This document shows positions 14,240 through 23,038 of a DNA stretch of 35,067 bases, piece by piece; positions within the stretch are counted from its first letter, which is position 1; every line of letters starts with the position of its first letter. Source of the DNA: Shouchella shacheensis (GTDB lineage Bacteria > Bacillota > Bacilli > Bacillales > Bacillaceae_D); contig NZ_KQ947399.1 in assembly GCF_001484965.1 (NCBI RefSeq), forward strand, positions 9,576 through 44,642. Direction: 5' to 3'. Made by a program: the position numbers and the translations under genes. A model generated the notes under the pieces. It searched no databases. It worked only from the letters and a program-made list of their open reading frames with translations, and was not told the origin of the DNA.

Positions 14240-15713
14240 ACAGGAGCATAAGCCTGAATTGTTTTCTTCCGATCTGAAGAAAAACGAAGCGCGACTCAAA
14301 GAACGGCTCGGTCTCGGCACGTCTTTTGACGTAGGCGTACGAAAGCTACATGTTTTGGATCGAGACGTCTACATTTACTATGTGACGGGTTTAGTTGATA
14401 ACAACTATCTTATTGAAATTTTAAAAGAATTGATGGACCTGGAGGCGAGGGGCCGAAAGACAACACACGTCTTTTCTGCAGTTAAAAACCATCTCACCCA
14501 TGTGCAAGTTGAAGAAACGGACTCGATGGACAACGCGATTACGCAAATGCTTTCAGGACTTGTCTTTATTCTCGTTGACGGGGAAGAAAAAGCATTCATT
14601 GTCGATGTTCGTGAATACCCTGGACGTTCTCCAGAAGAGCCAGACACGGAACGTGTGGTGCGTGGGGCTCGTGATGGGTATACGGAAAACATCATTTTGA
14701 ACACAGGGATGACACGGCGGCGCATTCGAGATGAGCGATTGCGCATGGAGATTTTGCAAGTCGGGGTACGTTCGAAGTCCGACATTTGTCTTTGTTATCT
14801 TGACGGGGTGGTCGACCCGAAAATGATCAAGCTTGTGAAAAAAGAGCTGGACGGGATTGATATTGATGGATTGACCATGGCGGATAAAGTGGTTGAAGAA
14901 TACATCGTGAAGCAAGGGGCCAATCCATTGCCACTGGTCCGTTACACAGAGAGGCCAGACGTCGCGGCAACGCATATCTTAGAAGGGCATGTGGTCATGA
15001 TTGTCGATACGTCTCCTTCTGTCATTATTACGCCCACGACGCTCTTTCATCATGTACAGCATGCGGAGGAGTATCGCCAATCCGCTGCAGTAGGAAGCTT
15101 CCTCCGCTGGATGCGATTTGCTGGGATTCTCTTTTCGCTTATGATTGTTCCGTTTTGGTTATTGCTCGCTCAGAATCAAGAACTGCTTCCTCCAGCTCTT
15201 GATTTTGTTGGGGTGGAGGAGAATAATAATGTTCCAATCGCCGTGCAGGTTGTTCTCGCTGAAGCAGGCATTGAACTGCTCAGGATGGCCGCGATCCATA
15301 CGCCTTCTCCGCTTGCCACAGCTCTTGGGCTTGTGGCGGCCCTACTCATTGGCGATATGGCGATTGAGGTGGGGTATTTTACGGCGGAGGTCATCCTTTA
15401 CGTTGCACTAGGGGCGATTGGGATGTTTGCGACCCCAAGTTATGAGCTTAGCGTAGCGCTAAGGATCGGGCGTTATGTGCTAATTCTTGCTGTCGCCTTG
15501 TTTGGTCCGATGGGCTTCGTGCTTTCCATGTTTCTGTTTTTTATCGCGATGGTAGCGATGAAACCCTTCAGCAAACCGTATTTGTGGCCGTTCCTGCCCT
15601 TCGATCCACCGGCTCTCTATCAAATCATGTTCCGAACAGCGGTGCCTTCCGTTCGCTGGCGCCCAAGCATTGTTCACCCACAGGATAAAATCAAGCAAGC
15701 GCCAACCAAATAA
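14229..15713 (+). CDS. spoVAF: Stage V sporulation protein AF (GerA-family)
   Basis: The 494-residue membrane protein is homologous to the A subunits of germinant receptors. The N-terminal soluble domain (about 1-290) includes LKERLGLGTSFDVGVRKL and the segment GHVVMIVDTSPSVIITPTTLFHHVQHAEEY. It is followed by membrane helices from about residue 300 to 450 (FAGILFSLMIVPFWLLLA and others) and a polar tail. The start is GTG 14229 behind AAAGGAG; the TTG at 14211 is inside the Shine-Dalgarno region. It is the last gene of the operon, and a terminator lies 66 bases on. In B. subtilis SpoVAF with FigP modulates germination. Confidence 0.94.
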   Translation: MTDKQEHKPELFSSDLKKNEARLKERLGLGTSFDVGVRKLHVLDRDVYIYYVTGLVDNNYLIEILKELMDLEARGRKTTHVFSAVKNHLTHVQVEETDSMDNAITQMLSGLVFILVDGEEKAFIVDVREYPGRSPEEPDTERVVRGARDGYTENIILNTGMTRRRIRDERLRMEILQVGVRSKSDICLCYLDGVVDPKMIKLVKKELDGIDIDGLTMADKVVEEYIVKQGANPLPLVRYTERPDVAATHILEGHVVMIVDTSPSVIITPTTLFHHVQHAEEYRQSAAVGSFLRWMRFAGILFSLMIVPFWLLLAQNQELLPPALDFVGVEENNNVPIAVQVVLAEAGIELLRMAAIHTPSPLATALGLVAALLIGDMAIEVGYFTAEVILYVALGAIGMFATPSYELSVALRIGRYVLILAVALFGPMGFVLSMFLFFIAMVAMKPFSKPYLWPFLPFDPPALYQIMFRTAVPSVRWRPSIVHPQDKIKQAPTK

Positions 15714-15779
15714 GGGCGCAATGCGTATAGCCAAAAAGAGAGAACTTTGGTACACTGGGGTTAAAATCGTGAACGGGCA

Positions 15780-15815
15780 AAGTAGCTACTGTACACATCC
15801 CTGTAGCTACTTTTT
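15780..15815 (+). terminator. Terminator of the spoVA operon
   Basis: A 10-bp stem, AAGTAGCTAC with GTAGCTACTT, has a 13-base loop and is followed by TTT. A dispersed repeat starts at 15816. Confidence 0.85.
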
Positions 15816-15942
15816 GTCTAGCTCCGGCACCCACTCGCTCGAGGTTTCTTCAGACCGCCAGATCAAGCCAATGGCGGGCTTGATGCTGCCGTTCTTCCAG
15901 AACTTGTCGCTCGTGAGCAGGGCGCCTACGCTTTTCGGTATT
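15816..15942 (+). repeat. Dispersed hairpin repeat, type B, plus orientation
   Basis: It starts GTCTAGCTCCGGCACCCACTC and ends GAGCAGGGCGCCTACGCTTTT. The termini match type A copies, but the stem sequence is different: GGC-CCC-CTC at the head pairs with GAG-GGG-GCC at the tail. The inner hairpin is CCGCCA with TGGCGG. It defines the second variant of the family. Confidence 0.8.
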
Positions 15943-15967
15943 GTCTAGTTCCGGTGGGTAAGAAAAA
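15943..15967 (+). repeat. Truncated head of a second repeat copy before lysA
   Basis: GTCTAGTTCCGGTGGGTAAG is the first 20 bases of a type A unit. The rest is missing, and the lysA Shine-Dalgarno AAAAAGGAG starts within a few bases. Confidence 0.65.
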
Positions 15968-15981
15968 GGAGAGAACCACCT

Positions 15982-17301
15982 ATGTATTTACACGGAACAA
16001 GCAAAATAAATGTAGCCAATCGCTTGGAAATTGGCGGCGTGGATACCACTGAATTGGCGGTTGAATACGGGACGCCACTTTTTGTCTATGATGTAGCGCT
16101 CATTCGCCAGCGGGCGGAGGGCTTTAAACAAGCTTTTGAAAACGAAGGCGTTGCTTACCAAGTGGCCTACGCTAGCAAGGCCTTCAGCTGTCTTGCCATG
16201 TACGAACTGGCCAGCGAACTGGATGTAAGCATTGACGTCGTTTCTGGGGGAGAGCTGTATACGGCCCTAGCGGCCGGCGTTGACCCTGGACGCATCCACT
16301 TTCATGGCAACAACAAAAGCCGCGATGAACTGCAAATGGCCATTGACGCTGACATCGGCTGCGTGGTTGTTGACAACTTTTACGAACTGAGGGAGCTGGA
16401 AGCTCTTTGTGCGGCACAGAGGAGAGGAATGGACATCTTGCTGCGCATCACGCCCGGGGTTGAGGCTCACACCCATGAGTTTATCTCCACGGGGCAGGAA
16501 GATTCCAAATTCGGCTTTGATCTTGAGAGCAACCAGGTAAGCGAAGCAATTCGACTCTCCATGGCGAGCGCCCACTTAACATTGCTCGGCATCCATAGCC
16601 ACATCGGCTCGCAAATTTTTGAGACCGATGGCTTTGTCCTTGCTGTAGAAAAGGTATTTGAACATCTTGGGCAGTGGCGGGCAGAAGAAGGGTTTGTTCC
16701 TTCGGTGCTAAACTTCGGAGGCGGCTTTGGCATCCGGTATGTCGAAGGGGACACGCCACTTCCTCCGAGTGCCTATGTTTCAAAGTTGGTTCAAACGGTA
16801 AAAACACTCACGCAGCAGCAAGGCATCGATGTACCGGAGATCTGGATAGAGCCAGGCCGCTCTCTCGTCGGTGATGCGGGTACAACGCTGTATACGATTG
16901 GGTCAACGAAAGATATCCCGAATGTGCGCCGTTACCTGTCCGTTGATGGCGGCATGAGTGATAACCTCCGTCCGGCTTTATATGATGCCAAATACGAAGG
17001 CGTGCTTGCCAATCGCGCGAGTGAGCCAACCACGGAAGTCTACTCAGTCGCTGGGAAGTGCTGTGAAAGCGGCGATATGCTCGTGTGGGATTTGCCGCTC
17101 CCCGAAGTGCAGCACGAAGATGTGCTTGCCATGTTCTGTACGGGCGCCTATGGGTATTCCATGGCCAATAATTACAACCGCATCCCGCGTCCGGCCGTCG
17201 TTTTTGTGGAAAACGGCAAGTCTCAGCTCGTTGTGAAGCGAGAAACGTATGAGGATCTTGTCCGATTGGATGTGCCGTTGAAAGAGAAAGTAGAGCTGTG
17301 A
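15982..17301 (+). CDS. lysA: Diaminopimelate decarboxylase
   Basis: This PLP enzyme of fold type III decarboxylates meso-diaminopimelate to lysine, the last step of lysine synthesis. At 439 residues it has the normal length. The PLP lysine is Lys66 in VAYASKAFSC. Other family segments are HGNNKS, HSHIGSQIFE, the glycine-rich phosphate loop LNFGGGFGI, IEPGRSLVGDAG, and the active-site cysteine region CCESGDMLVWD. The ATG at 15982 has AAAGGAG upstream. B. subtilis also has lysA just after spoVAF; here a terminator and two repeat copies separate them. No lysine riboswitch was seen in the leader. Confidence 0.96.
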   Translation: MYLHGTSKINVANRLEIGGVDTTELAVEYGTPLFVYDVALIRQRAEGFKQAFENEGVAYQVAYASKAFSCLAMYELASELDVSIDVVSGGELYTALAAGVDPGRIHFHGNNKSRDELQMAIDADIGCVVVDNFYELRELEALCAAQRRGMDILLRITPGVEAHTHEFISTGQEDSKFGFDLESNQVSEAIRLSMASAHLTLLGIHSHIGSQIFETDGFVLAVEKVFEHLGQWRAEEGFVPSVLNFGGGFGIRYVEGDTPLPPSAYVSKLVQTVKTLTQQQGIDVPEIWIEPGRSLVGDAGTTLYTIGSTKDIPNVRRYLSVDGGMSDNLRPALYDAKYEGVLANRASEPTTEVYSVAGKCCESGDMLVWDLPLPEVQHEDVLAMFCTGAYGYSMANNYNRIPRPAVVFVENGKSQLVVKRETYEDLVRLDVPLKEKVEL

Positions 17302-17309
17302 AAGAGGAG

Positions 17310-17339
17310 CCGCACCATGTGAAGATGGTGCGGTTTTTT
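17310..17339 (+). terminator. Terminator of lysA
   Basis: A 9-bp stem, CCGCACCAT with ATGGTGCGG, is followed by six T. Confidence 0.93.
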
Positions 17340-17450
17340 CAATACCTTTCCCTAATAAAAATGCAGTGGGAGGTAAAATAAGGAATAAGTTCGGACCAAG
17401 TACATACGTTGTGAATGGGGTTAAAATTTAAAAGTAGGTTAGGTGATTCG

Positions 17451-19496
17451 ATGGATAAATCATCATCCAACAATAAAAAATCGGGCGTAGAAAATGCTAA
17501 AAATCGGCAGCTGAATAAGTATCGTGTATCAAACACAGGAAAACCATTAACGACCAATCAAGGGAGAAAAATATCAAACGATACGGATCAGTTAAAAGCC
17601 GGTGAGCGCGGTCCTGCCGCGCGTCAAGACTATGACTATTTTGAAAAAATGACACGCTTTGTTCATGAAGAGATACCGGAACGAGTGGTTCATGCAAGAG
17701 GGTACGCAGCCCATGGGGAATTTGAATGTTATGAGTCGATGAAACAGTTTACAAAAGCAGGATTTTTGCAGGAAGCCGGAAAAAAGACGCCTTTATTTGT
17801 ACGGTTCTCTACCGTACAAGGGAGCAGAGGGTCCAAGGATACCGCAAGGGATTTACGCTGCTGGGGCACAAAGTTTTATACGGAGGAAGGAAATTACGAT
17901 CTTACAATGCTTAGTATGCCTGTAAAAGAAAATCAAGATCCGATGCAGTTTCCTGATTTGATGCATGCATACTTCCCAAATCCACGTACTGGTTATCCTA
18001 CAGCTTCCGGTGCCCATGATACTTTCTGGGACTATATTGCGAACAATCCGGATTCACTTCATATGATCATGTGGGTCATGTCGGATCGAGGCATTGTCAG
18101 AAGCTATCGGATGATGGAATCGTTTTCGGTTAATACGTACCTCTTTGTCAATGAACAAGAGAAAGCCACCTTTGTGAGGTTTACGTGGAAACCTGTCCTT
18201 GGCACCCATTCCCTGACAATGGATGAGGCACAGAAAATCGGCGGCATCGATCCAGACTACCACCGTAGGGATTTGCGGGAGGCGATTGATCGCGGGGCTT
18301 ATGTGGAATATGAACTAGGCGTCCAGTTGATACCGGAAGAAGATGAATTCAACTACGATTTCGACGTCATCGATTCTTCTAAATTTTGGCCGGAAGAAGT
18401 CGTCCCTGTTCACATGATCGGTAAGATGACTTTAAACAGAAATGTTGATAATGAATTTGCAGAATCGGAACAAGTCGCCTTTAATCCTGCAAATGTCGTT
18501 CCGGGTATTGATTTTTCCAATGATCCCGTCCTACAGGGCAGGTTGATTGCTTATCAAAGCGCACAATATTATCGACTTGGAGCAAATTTCCAACACCTAC
18601 CAATTAATCAACCGATTTGCCCGGTCTTTAATAATATTCGACGAGGCCAAATGAGGGAACGCATCGATGTTGATGAGGTAAGCTATCATAGAAATTCGCT
18701 GGCAAATAACACACCACATGAGACGCCTCCAGAAGAAGGTGGCTATAAACATTATCCAAAATGGGTGGAAGGACACCTTACTCGAAAACGGAGCGACACG
18801 TTCAAGGATTACTTTTCGCAACCGAGAATCTTTTGGAATAGTTTAAGTTCCGTTGAAAAGCAGCACATGATTGAAGCATTCAGCTATCAGGTTGGAAGCG
18901 TAAACAGCAAGTCTGTTCGTCAGCAAGTTGTTGACTTACTTGTCAACGTTGATCAAGAGTTGGCATGTATCGTAGCTGATAACATTGGTGTCAATCGTCC
19001 AAGTGGAACCCATGTTAACGTTTCCACAAGTTACCCTTCTCTGAGCCAAGCGAATACGCCCAATTACGCTTATACGCAGAAAGTAGGGGTACTGATTGGC
19101 GATGGTTTTGATGGTGACGAGGTCATCAGCGTTCTTAACTACCTTCAACAAAATGGCGTTTTTATCGACATCGTCAGTGATCAACTTGGGACGGTCACAG
19201 GAGCGAATGGCACAACCCTTGAAGCCAATAAGACCTTTCTCACATCAAGTCCTTACCTGTTAGATTCGCTCTATGTTGTTGGAGGCCATAGCAAAAATGA
19301 AGCCTTGTTTATCTCCGAGATTATGAACTATATCGATGTCGCATACAAACACTACAAACCAATTGGTGTGGCCACAACGGCCCAGTCTTATTTTCAGCAT
19401 GCCTCACCCGGCGTGATTGTTGCTGCAAACCATCCTGACTTCGGCAATGAATTTGTCTCTGCCATCGCTCAGAAGCGCTTTTGGAATCGAACATGA
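17451..19496 (+). CDS. Large-subunit (clade 2) catalase-like protein 1, divergent active site
   Basis: The 681-residue haem protein has the layout of B. subtilis KatE / E. coli HPII: a catalase core (about 25-500) and a C-terminal DJ-1/PfpI-like domain (about 535-680, from [15 protein letters not shown]). Retained residues are distal His81 (RVVHARG), the pocket serine (VRFSTVQG) and proximal Tyr368 with Arg364. Unusual residues are [11 protein letters not shown] where catalases have DLVGNNxPVFF, which puts Leu154 in place of the essential distal Asn and removes the Phe pair. RCWGTKFYT replaces RGFATKFYT, and RLIAYQSAQ replaces the haem signature RLFxYxDTQ. The start is ATG 17451 behind AGGTGAT. 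Peroxide removal is the family role; whether this protein is an efficient catalase is uncertain. Confidence 0.85.
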   Translation: MDKSSSNNKKSGVENAKNRQLNKYRVSNTGKPLTTNQGRKISNDTDQLKAGERGPAARQDYDYFEKMTRFVHEEIPERVVHARGYAAHGEFECYESMKQFTKAGFLQEAGKKTPLFVRFSTVQGSRGSKDTARDLRCWGTKFYTEEGNYDLTMLSMPVKENQDPMQFPDLMHAYFPNPRTGYPTASGAHDTFWDYIANNPDSLHMIMWVMSDRGIVRSYRMMESFSVNTYLFVNEQEKATFVRFTWKPVLGTHSLTMDEAQKIGGIDPDYHRRDLREAIDRGAYVEYELGVQLIPEEDEFNYDFDVIDSSKFWPEEVVPVHMIGKMTLNRNVDNEFAESEQVAFNPANVVPGIDFSNDPVLQGRLIAYQSAQYYRLGANFQHLPINQPICPVFNNIRRGQMRERIDVDEVSYHRNSLANNTPHETPPEEGGYKHYPKWVEGHLTRKRSDTFKDYFSQPRIFWNSLSSVEKQHMIEAFSYQVGSVNSKSVRQQVVDLLVNVDQELACIVADNIGVNRPSGTHVNVSTSYPSLSQANTPNYAYTQKVGVLIGDGFDGDEVISVLNYLQQNGVFIDIVSDQLGTVTGANGTTLEANKTFLTSSPYLLDSLYVVGGHSKNEALFISEIMNYIDVAYKHYKPIGVATTAQSYFQHASPGVIVAANHPDFGNEFVSAIAQKRFWNRT

Positions 19497-19523
19497 ATGG
19501 AAAGGTCGATTCCTCTTACTACT

Positions 19524-19552
19524 AACCCGGTGGCCACCGGGTTTTGTTTTGG
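19524..19552 (+). terminator. Terminator between the two catalase genes
   Basis: A perfect palindrome, AACCCGGTGG followed by CCACCGGGTT, is followed by TTGTTTT. The two paralogues are therefore probably separate transcription units. Confidence 0.8.
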
Positions 19553-19656
19553 GCACGTTTCTTTTTAAGCTTCCATGGGAATATTCTAATCTCAACAAGC
19601 CATGCATACGTATCTAAATAGGGACAGCAAATTCTTACGTAAAGATGGGTGATGAC

Positions 19657-21708
19657 ATGGAAAATAAACCATCGTCAAAAAACAAGAAACCGGTGGACGG
19701 AACGAGCAAACAGGAGCAACTCGATCAGCATCGTGTGCAAAATACCGGAAAGCCACTGACGACCAAACAAGGAGTCAAAATTTCCAATGATGAGCAAGTT
19801 TTAAAAGCCGGTGAACGCGGTCCTTCATTACAAGAAGATTTTCACTTTCAAGAGAAGATGGCACAGTTTGCTCGTGAAGAGATTCCGGAACGAGTGGTCC
19901 ATGCAAGAGGATACGGCGCCCATGGGGTATTCGAATGTTATGAGTCGATGAGTCATCTGACAAAAGCGGGGTTTTTGCAGGAACCTGGAAAAAAGACCCC
20001 GGTGTTTGTCCGATTTTCCACCGTACAAGGCGATAAAGGATCGTATGATACGGCTAGGGATATCCGCTGCTGGGGCACAAAGTTTTATACGGAGGAAGGG
20101 AATTACGACCTTACATCGCTCTCATTCCCTGCATTCGCTGTGCAGGACGTGATGAAGTTTGTCGATATCATGCATGCGTATCAACCCGAACCTCGTACGG
20201 ACATTCCTACTGCCGCTGGCGCACACGACAATTTTTGGGATTTTGTAGCCAGTAATCAGGAAACGGCTCATATGGTTCTGTGGGTGATGTCGGATCGGGG
20301 GATTCTAAGAAGTTATCGGATGTTCGAATCGTGGGCGATTAATACGTATCTATTTGTCAACGAGCAGGGAAAAGCCACCTTTGTCCGGTTTGTGTGGAAA
20401 CCTGTACTCGGTGCCCATTCATTCCTTCAAGATGAGGCTTTGGCATTAGGCGGGCTCGATCCGGATTTCCACCGGCGGGATCTCAAGGAAGCCATTGACC
20501 GCGGTGCTTATCCTGAATATGAATTAGGCGTCCAGCTGGTAGCAATGGAGGATGAATTTAACTTCGACTTTGATGTTCTCGATCCTTCCAAGTTTTGGCC
20601 GGAAGAAGTGATCCCTGTTCACTGCATTGGTAAACTGACATTAAATAAAAATGTCGATAATCATTTTGCAGAAACAGAACAATCGGCCTTTAACCCTGCA
20701 AATGTCGTTCCTGGCATTGACTTTTCCAATGATCCCGTCCTGCAGGGCAGGTTGTTTGTGTATAAAGATACCCAACATCATCGACTTGGCAGCGCCAATT
20801 ATGAGGAACTCCCCATTAATCGGCCCATCTGCCCTTTTCATAATAACCAGCGACGCGGGGCTATGAGACATCGAATTGATGTGGATCAAGTAAGCTATCA
20901 TAAAAATTCGCTCGCAGGAAACACCCCATACACCACACCACCGCAAGAAGGCGGCTACGCTCATTACCCTAGAAAAGTGGAAGGCTATGTCACACGAGGC
21001 CGAAGCGAATCGTTCAACGATTTCTTTTCTCAAGCAAGGATCTTTTGGAATAGCATGACACCCGTTGAAAAGCAGCACATTATCGAAGCGTTCAGCTATC
21101 AGCTTGGAAATGTACAAAGTGCATCTGTTCGTCAGCAAGTCGTTGATATGTACGTGAACGTTGACAAGGAGATGGCATCCATCATTGCAGATAATGTCGG
21201 TGTCGATCGTCCAAGTGGGTCCCATGTTCCCGTTTCCACAAGTTACCCTTCTCTGAGCCAGGCCAATCAACCAACATACGCCTACACGCAAAAAGTCGGT
21301 GTACTGATTGGTGACGGATTCAATCGCGATGAGGTAACAAGTGTTCTCAATACCCTAAAACAACAGGGGGTTTTTGTAGAAGTCGTGAGTGACCAGCTTG
21401 GCACTGTCACAGGTTCCGATGGTACAGAAATCAAAGTGGATCAATCATTTCTTACATCAAGTCCTTTTATGCTTGATGCCCTTTATGTGGTTGGCGGGCA
21501 TTCTAACAATGAAGTGAAATTCAATCAAGATCTCACGATGTTCATAAGGGAAGCGTACGAACACTACAAACCAATTGGCGTGGCAACAACGGCACAATCG
21601 TATTTTCAACATGCTTCGCCTGGCGTTGTCTTTGCGGCAGATAATCCTACCTTCGCAGATGAATTTGTCGCTGCGATCGGTCAGCATCGCTTTTGGGATA
21701 GAAGGTAA
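19657..21708 (+). CDS. Large-subunit (clade 2) catalase-like protein 2, divergent active site
   Basis: The 683-residue tandem paralogue of the preceding gene has the same domain order and the same length. It keeps distal His82 ([12 protein letters not shown]), FSTVQG and a near-canonical haem signature [14 protein letters not shown] with its proximal Tyr. Like its neighbour it reads [10 protein letters not shown] in place of DLVGNNxPVF, with Leu155 at the essential Asn position, and RCWGTKFYT in place of RGFATKFYT. The C-terminal PfpI-like domain begins at [15 protein letters not shown]. The start is ATG 19657, because GGGTGATG upstream corresponds to the ribosome binding site of copy 1; an ATG four codons earlier is part of that site. 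Copy 2 looks closer to normal catalases than copy 1. Confidence 0.86.
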   Translation: MENKPSSKNKKPVDGTSKQEQLDQHRVQNTGKPLTTKQGVKISNDEQVLKAGERGPSLQEDFHFQEKMAQFAREEIPERVVHARGYGAHGVFECYESMSHLTKAGFLQEPGKKTPVFVRFSTVQGDKGSYDTARDIRCWGTKFYTEEGNYDLTSLSFPAFAVQDVMKFVDIMHAYQPEPRTDIPTAAGAHDNFWDFVASNQETAHMVLWVMSDRGILRSYRMFESWAINTYLFVNEQGKATFVRFVWKPVLGAHSFLQDEALALGGLDPDFHRRDLKEAIDRGAYPEYELGVQLVAMEDEFNFDFDVLDPSKFWPEEVIPVHCIGKLTLNKNVDNHFAETEQSAFNPANVVPGIDFSNDPVLQGRLFVYKDTQHHRLGSANYEELPINRPICPFHNNQRRGAMRHRIDVDQVSYHKNSLAGNTPYTTPPQEGGYAHYPRKVEGYVTRGRSESFNDFFSQARIFWNSMTPVEKQHIIEAFSYQLGNVQSASVRQQVVDMYVNVDKEMASIIADNVGVDRPSGSHVPVSTSYPSLSQANQPTYAYTQKVGVLIGDGFNRDEVTSVLNTLKQQGVFVEVVSDQLGTVTGSDGTEIKVDQSFLTSSPFMLDALYVVGGHSNNEVKFNQDLTMFIREAYEHYKPIGVATTAQSYFQHASPGVVFAADNPTFADEFVAAIGQHRFWDRR

Positions 21709-22205
21709 GGTGGGTATGTTATCTCGAAGCCGATCATAACGGTACATGAATAGAAAGGCTGAATTCAGGGTTGCCTGCGTTGGGTGTGATCAGTGCTGCG
21801 CGAACTGGAAATGAGGGAAGGCAAAAGCATTACGAGAGCAATAATCATAAGAAATGACGAAGGCTGTCAAGACATAATCGTTTCACGGGAACCCGTGCCA
21901 TCTCAGAGAAGGTGACATCAAACCAATTCTCAAATTAATGGGGGAATAATCCCCCAACATCCCCTCCGTCATTCAAAAAAACGGACCCATAATTCCTAAA
22001 ACTGGAATTGAAGGGTCCGTTTTTTTGTTTGTAATTTCTCTAGTTGAAAAAATGATGGTTTTTCAATGGGCTCAGTTCGCTTTGCAGAGTGTTCCACCTT
22101 CAGACTAATAACCCTATGTTCTCATTTAGAGTATAACGAGACATGGACGTTAATCTAAAATAGAAAGCTGCTGAGACCCTTCAGGCAGCTTATTAAACTA
22201 AGCAA
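21709..22205 (+). other. Interval between catalase 2 and the convergent unknown gene
   Basis: No supported gene. A 40-codon frame from GTG 21793 to TGA 21915 (ending IIVSREPVPSQRR) has no ribosome binding site and may be a remnant of something. Two small hairpins are visible: CACGGG/CCCGTG (21884-21897) and TGGGGGA/TCCCCCA (21939-21956). A bidirectional terminator lies at 21975-22027. Confidence 0.6.
21975..22027. terminator. Bidirectional terminator
   Basis: A-run plus ACGGACCC (21975-21988) pairs with GGGTCCGT plus T-run (22013-22026). An inner stem AATTCC/GGAATT lies between. The A-run on one side and T-run on the other let it act for both strands, closing catalase 2 and the minus-strand gene downstream. 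Confidence 0.88.
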
Positions 22206-22209
22206 TGGG

Positions 22210-22908
22210 CTAATGATACATGCCACCACGATTGCTTTCATCTTTCTCTATTGCATCGTTAACTTTTTCAATGGCTTCATGCACCATCTCATCAGCAATC
22301 ATCACTATGTCCGTATCGTAATTTTCTTTTGTTGGGACATCAAATTGAAGTTTTTCTGCATAAGGTGCTGGCCTATTCATCATAAAAGCCGAGGTCACTT
22401 CACAATAGACTTCACGAGCTTTTTTAGCGCTTAACTTACCTGTAACAATATCATTCATTAAGTTAAGAGCAAGAATATTGGCTGCTTCCATATCACATCG
22501 AGAAGATACTTCTCCTCTTGTCCTTTCAACGATTACGCTGCCATCAAATTTTGCAAGCTCGCTAAACATTTCTGGTGGTACTGAATAGTTAATATAATTT
22601 TCGATCACATCAGTATGCGGTTGTGGGAAATCATGTGGAATTTCATCCCGGTAAACAATCGTCCGTTTCCACGGGCCATTGTTATACCAAATTAATCTGC
22701 TGGAAATCGCTTCGTTTGGTGGACCGTATTGTTCAATTGTAAGATTAGCTGCTTTCTTGGACATGGCATTCCAATCATTAGTAATCGCTTGAACGTTGTC
22801 CATATCCACCACAGTATCAGTCGTTTTCTCAGCGCCACCCACAGTCTGTACCTTTAGGTCGCTTGCCATTGAAATCCCAACCGTTTTCAATTTTTCTTCT
22901 TGTTCCAT
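22210..22908 (-). CDS. Conserved protein of unknown function
   Basis: The 232-residue soluble, acidic protein has no signal peptide or membrane segment. A striking central run (about residues 60-105) contains EQYGPPNEAISSRLIWYNNGPWKRTIVYRDE and HDFPQPHTDVIENYINYSVP, full of invariant-looking Trp, Pro, His and Asp. I recall similar sequences in unrelated bacteria annotated only as hypothetical. The N-terminal 55 residues look like a less ordered extension. The start at 22908 is chosen because AGGAGG lies six bases upstream; an ATG five codons earlier overlaps that site. It stands alone and convergent to catalase 2. I do not assign a function. Confidence 0.8.
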   Translation of the reverse strand: MEQEEKLKTVGISMASDLKVQTVGGAEKTTDTVVDMDNVQAITNDWNAMSKKAANLTIEQYGPPNEAISSRLIWYNNGPWKRTIVYRDEIPHDFPQPHTDVIENYINYSVPPEMFSELAKFDGSVIVERTRGEVSSRCDMEAANILALNLMNDIVTGKLSAKKAREVYCEVTSAFMMNRPAPYAEKLQFDVPTKENYDTDIVMIADEMVHEAIEKVNDAIEKDESNRGGMYH

Positions 22909-23038
22909 AGCATGCCTCCTCATAGCGTTTACGTTTAAGATTTACTTAACGACTAAAATTAAACGTAAAATAAACTTCCAACCATAGGATCAATAATTTT
23001 CACCATTTCATCCCATACTACGTTTTGGGGTGAATAAC

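Noticed and set aside
15714-15981. Lysine riboswitch before lysA
   Set aside because: The interval is filled by a terminator and dispersed repeats; the conserved lysine-aptamer segments were not found.
17340-17450. Sigma-B promoter for catalase 1 (expected by analogy with katE)
   Set aside because: GGGTTA at about 17418 has no matching GTTT element at 12-15 bases upstream.
20641-21291. 216-codon minus-strand frame inside catalase 2
   Set aside because: It lies fully antisense to a long conserved gene, has no ribosome binding site and its translation shows no recognisable domain.
21793-21915. 40-codon frame after catalase 2
   Set aside because: It has no ribosome binding site and no recognisable family; it is kept only as a note on the gap.
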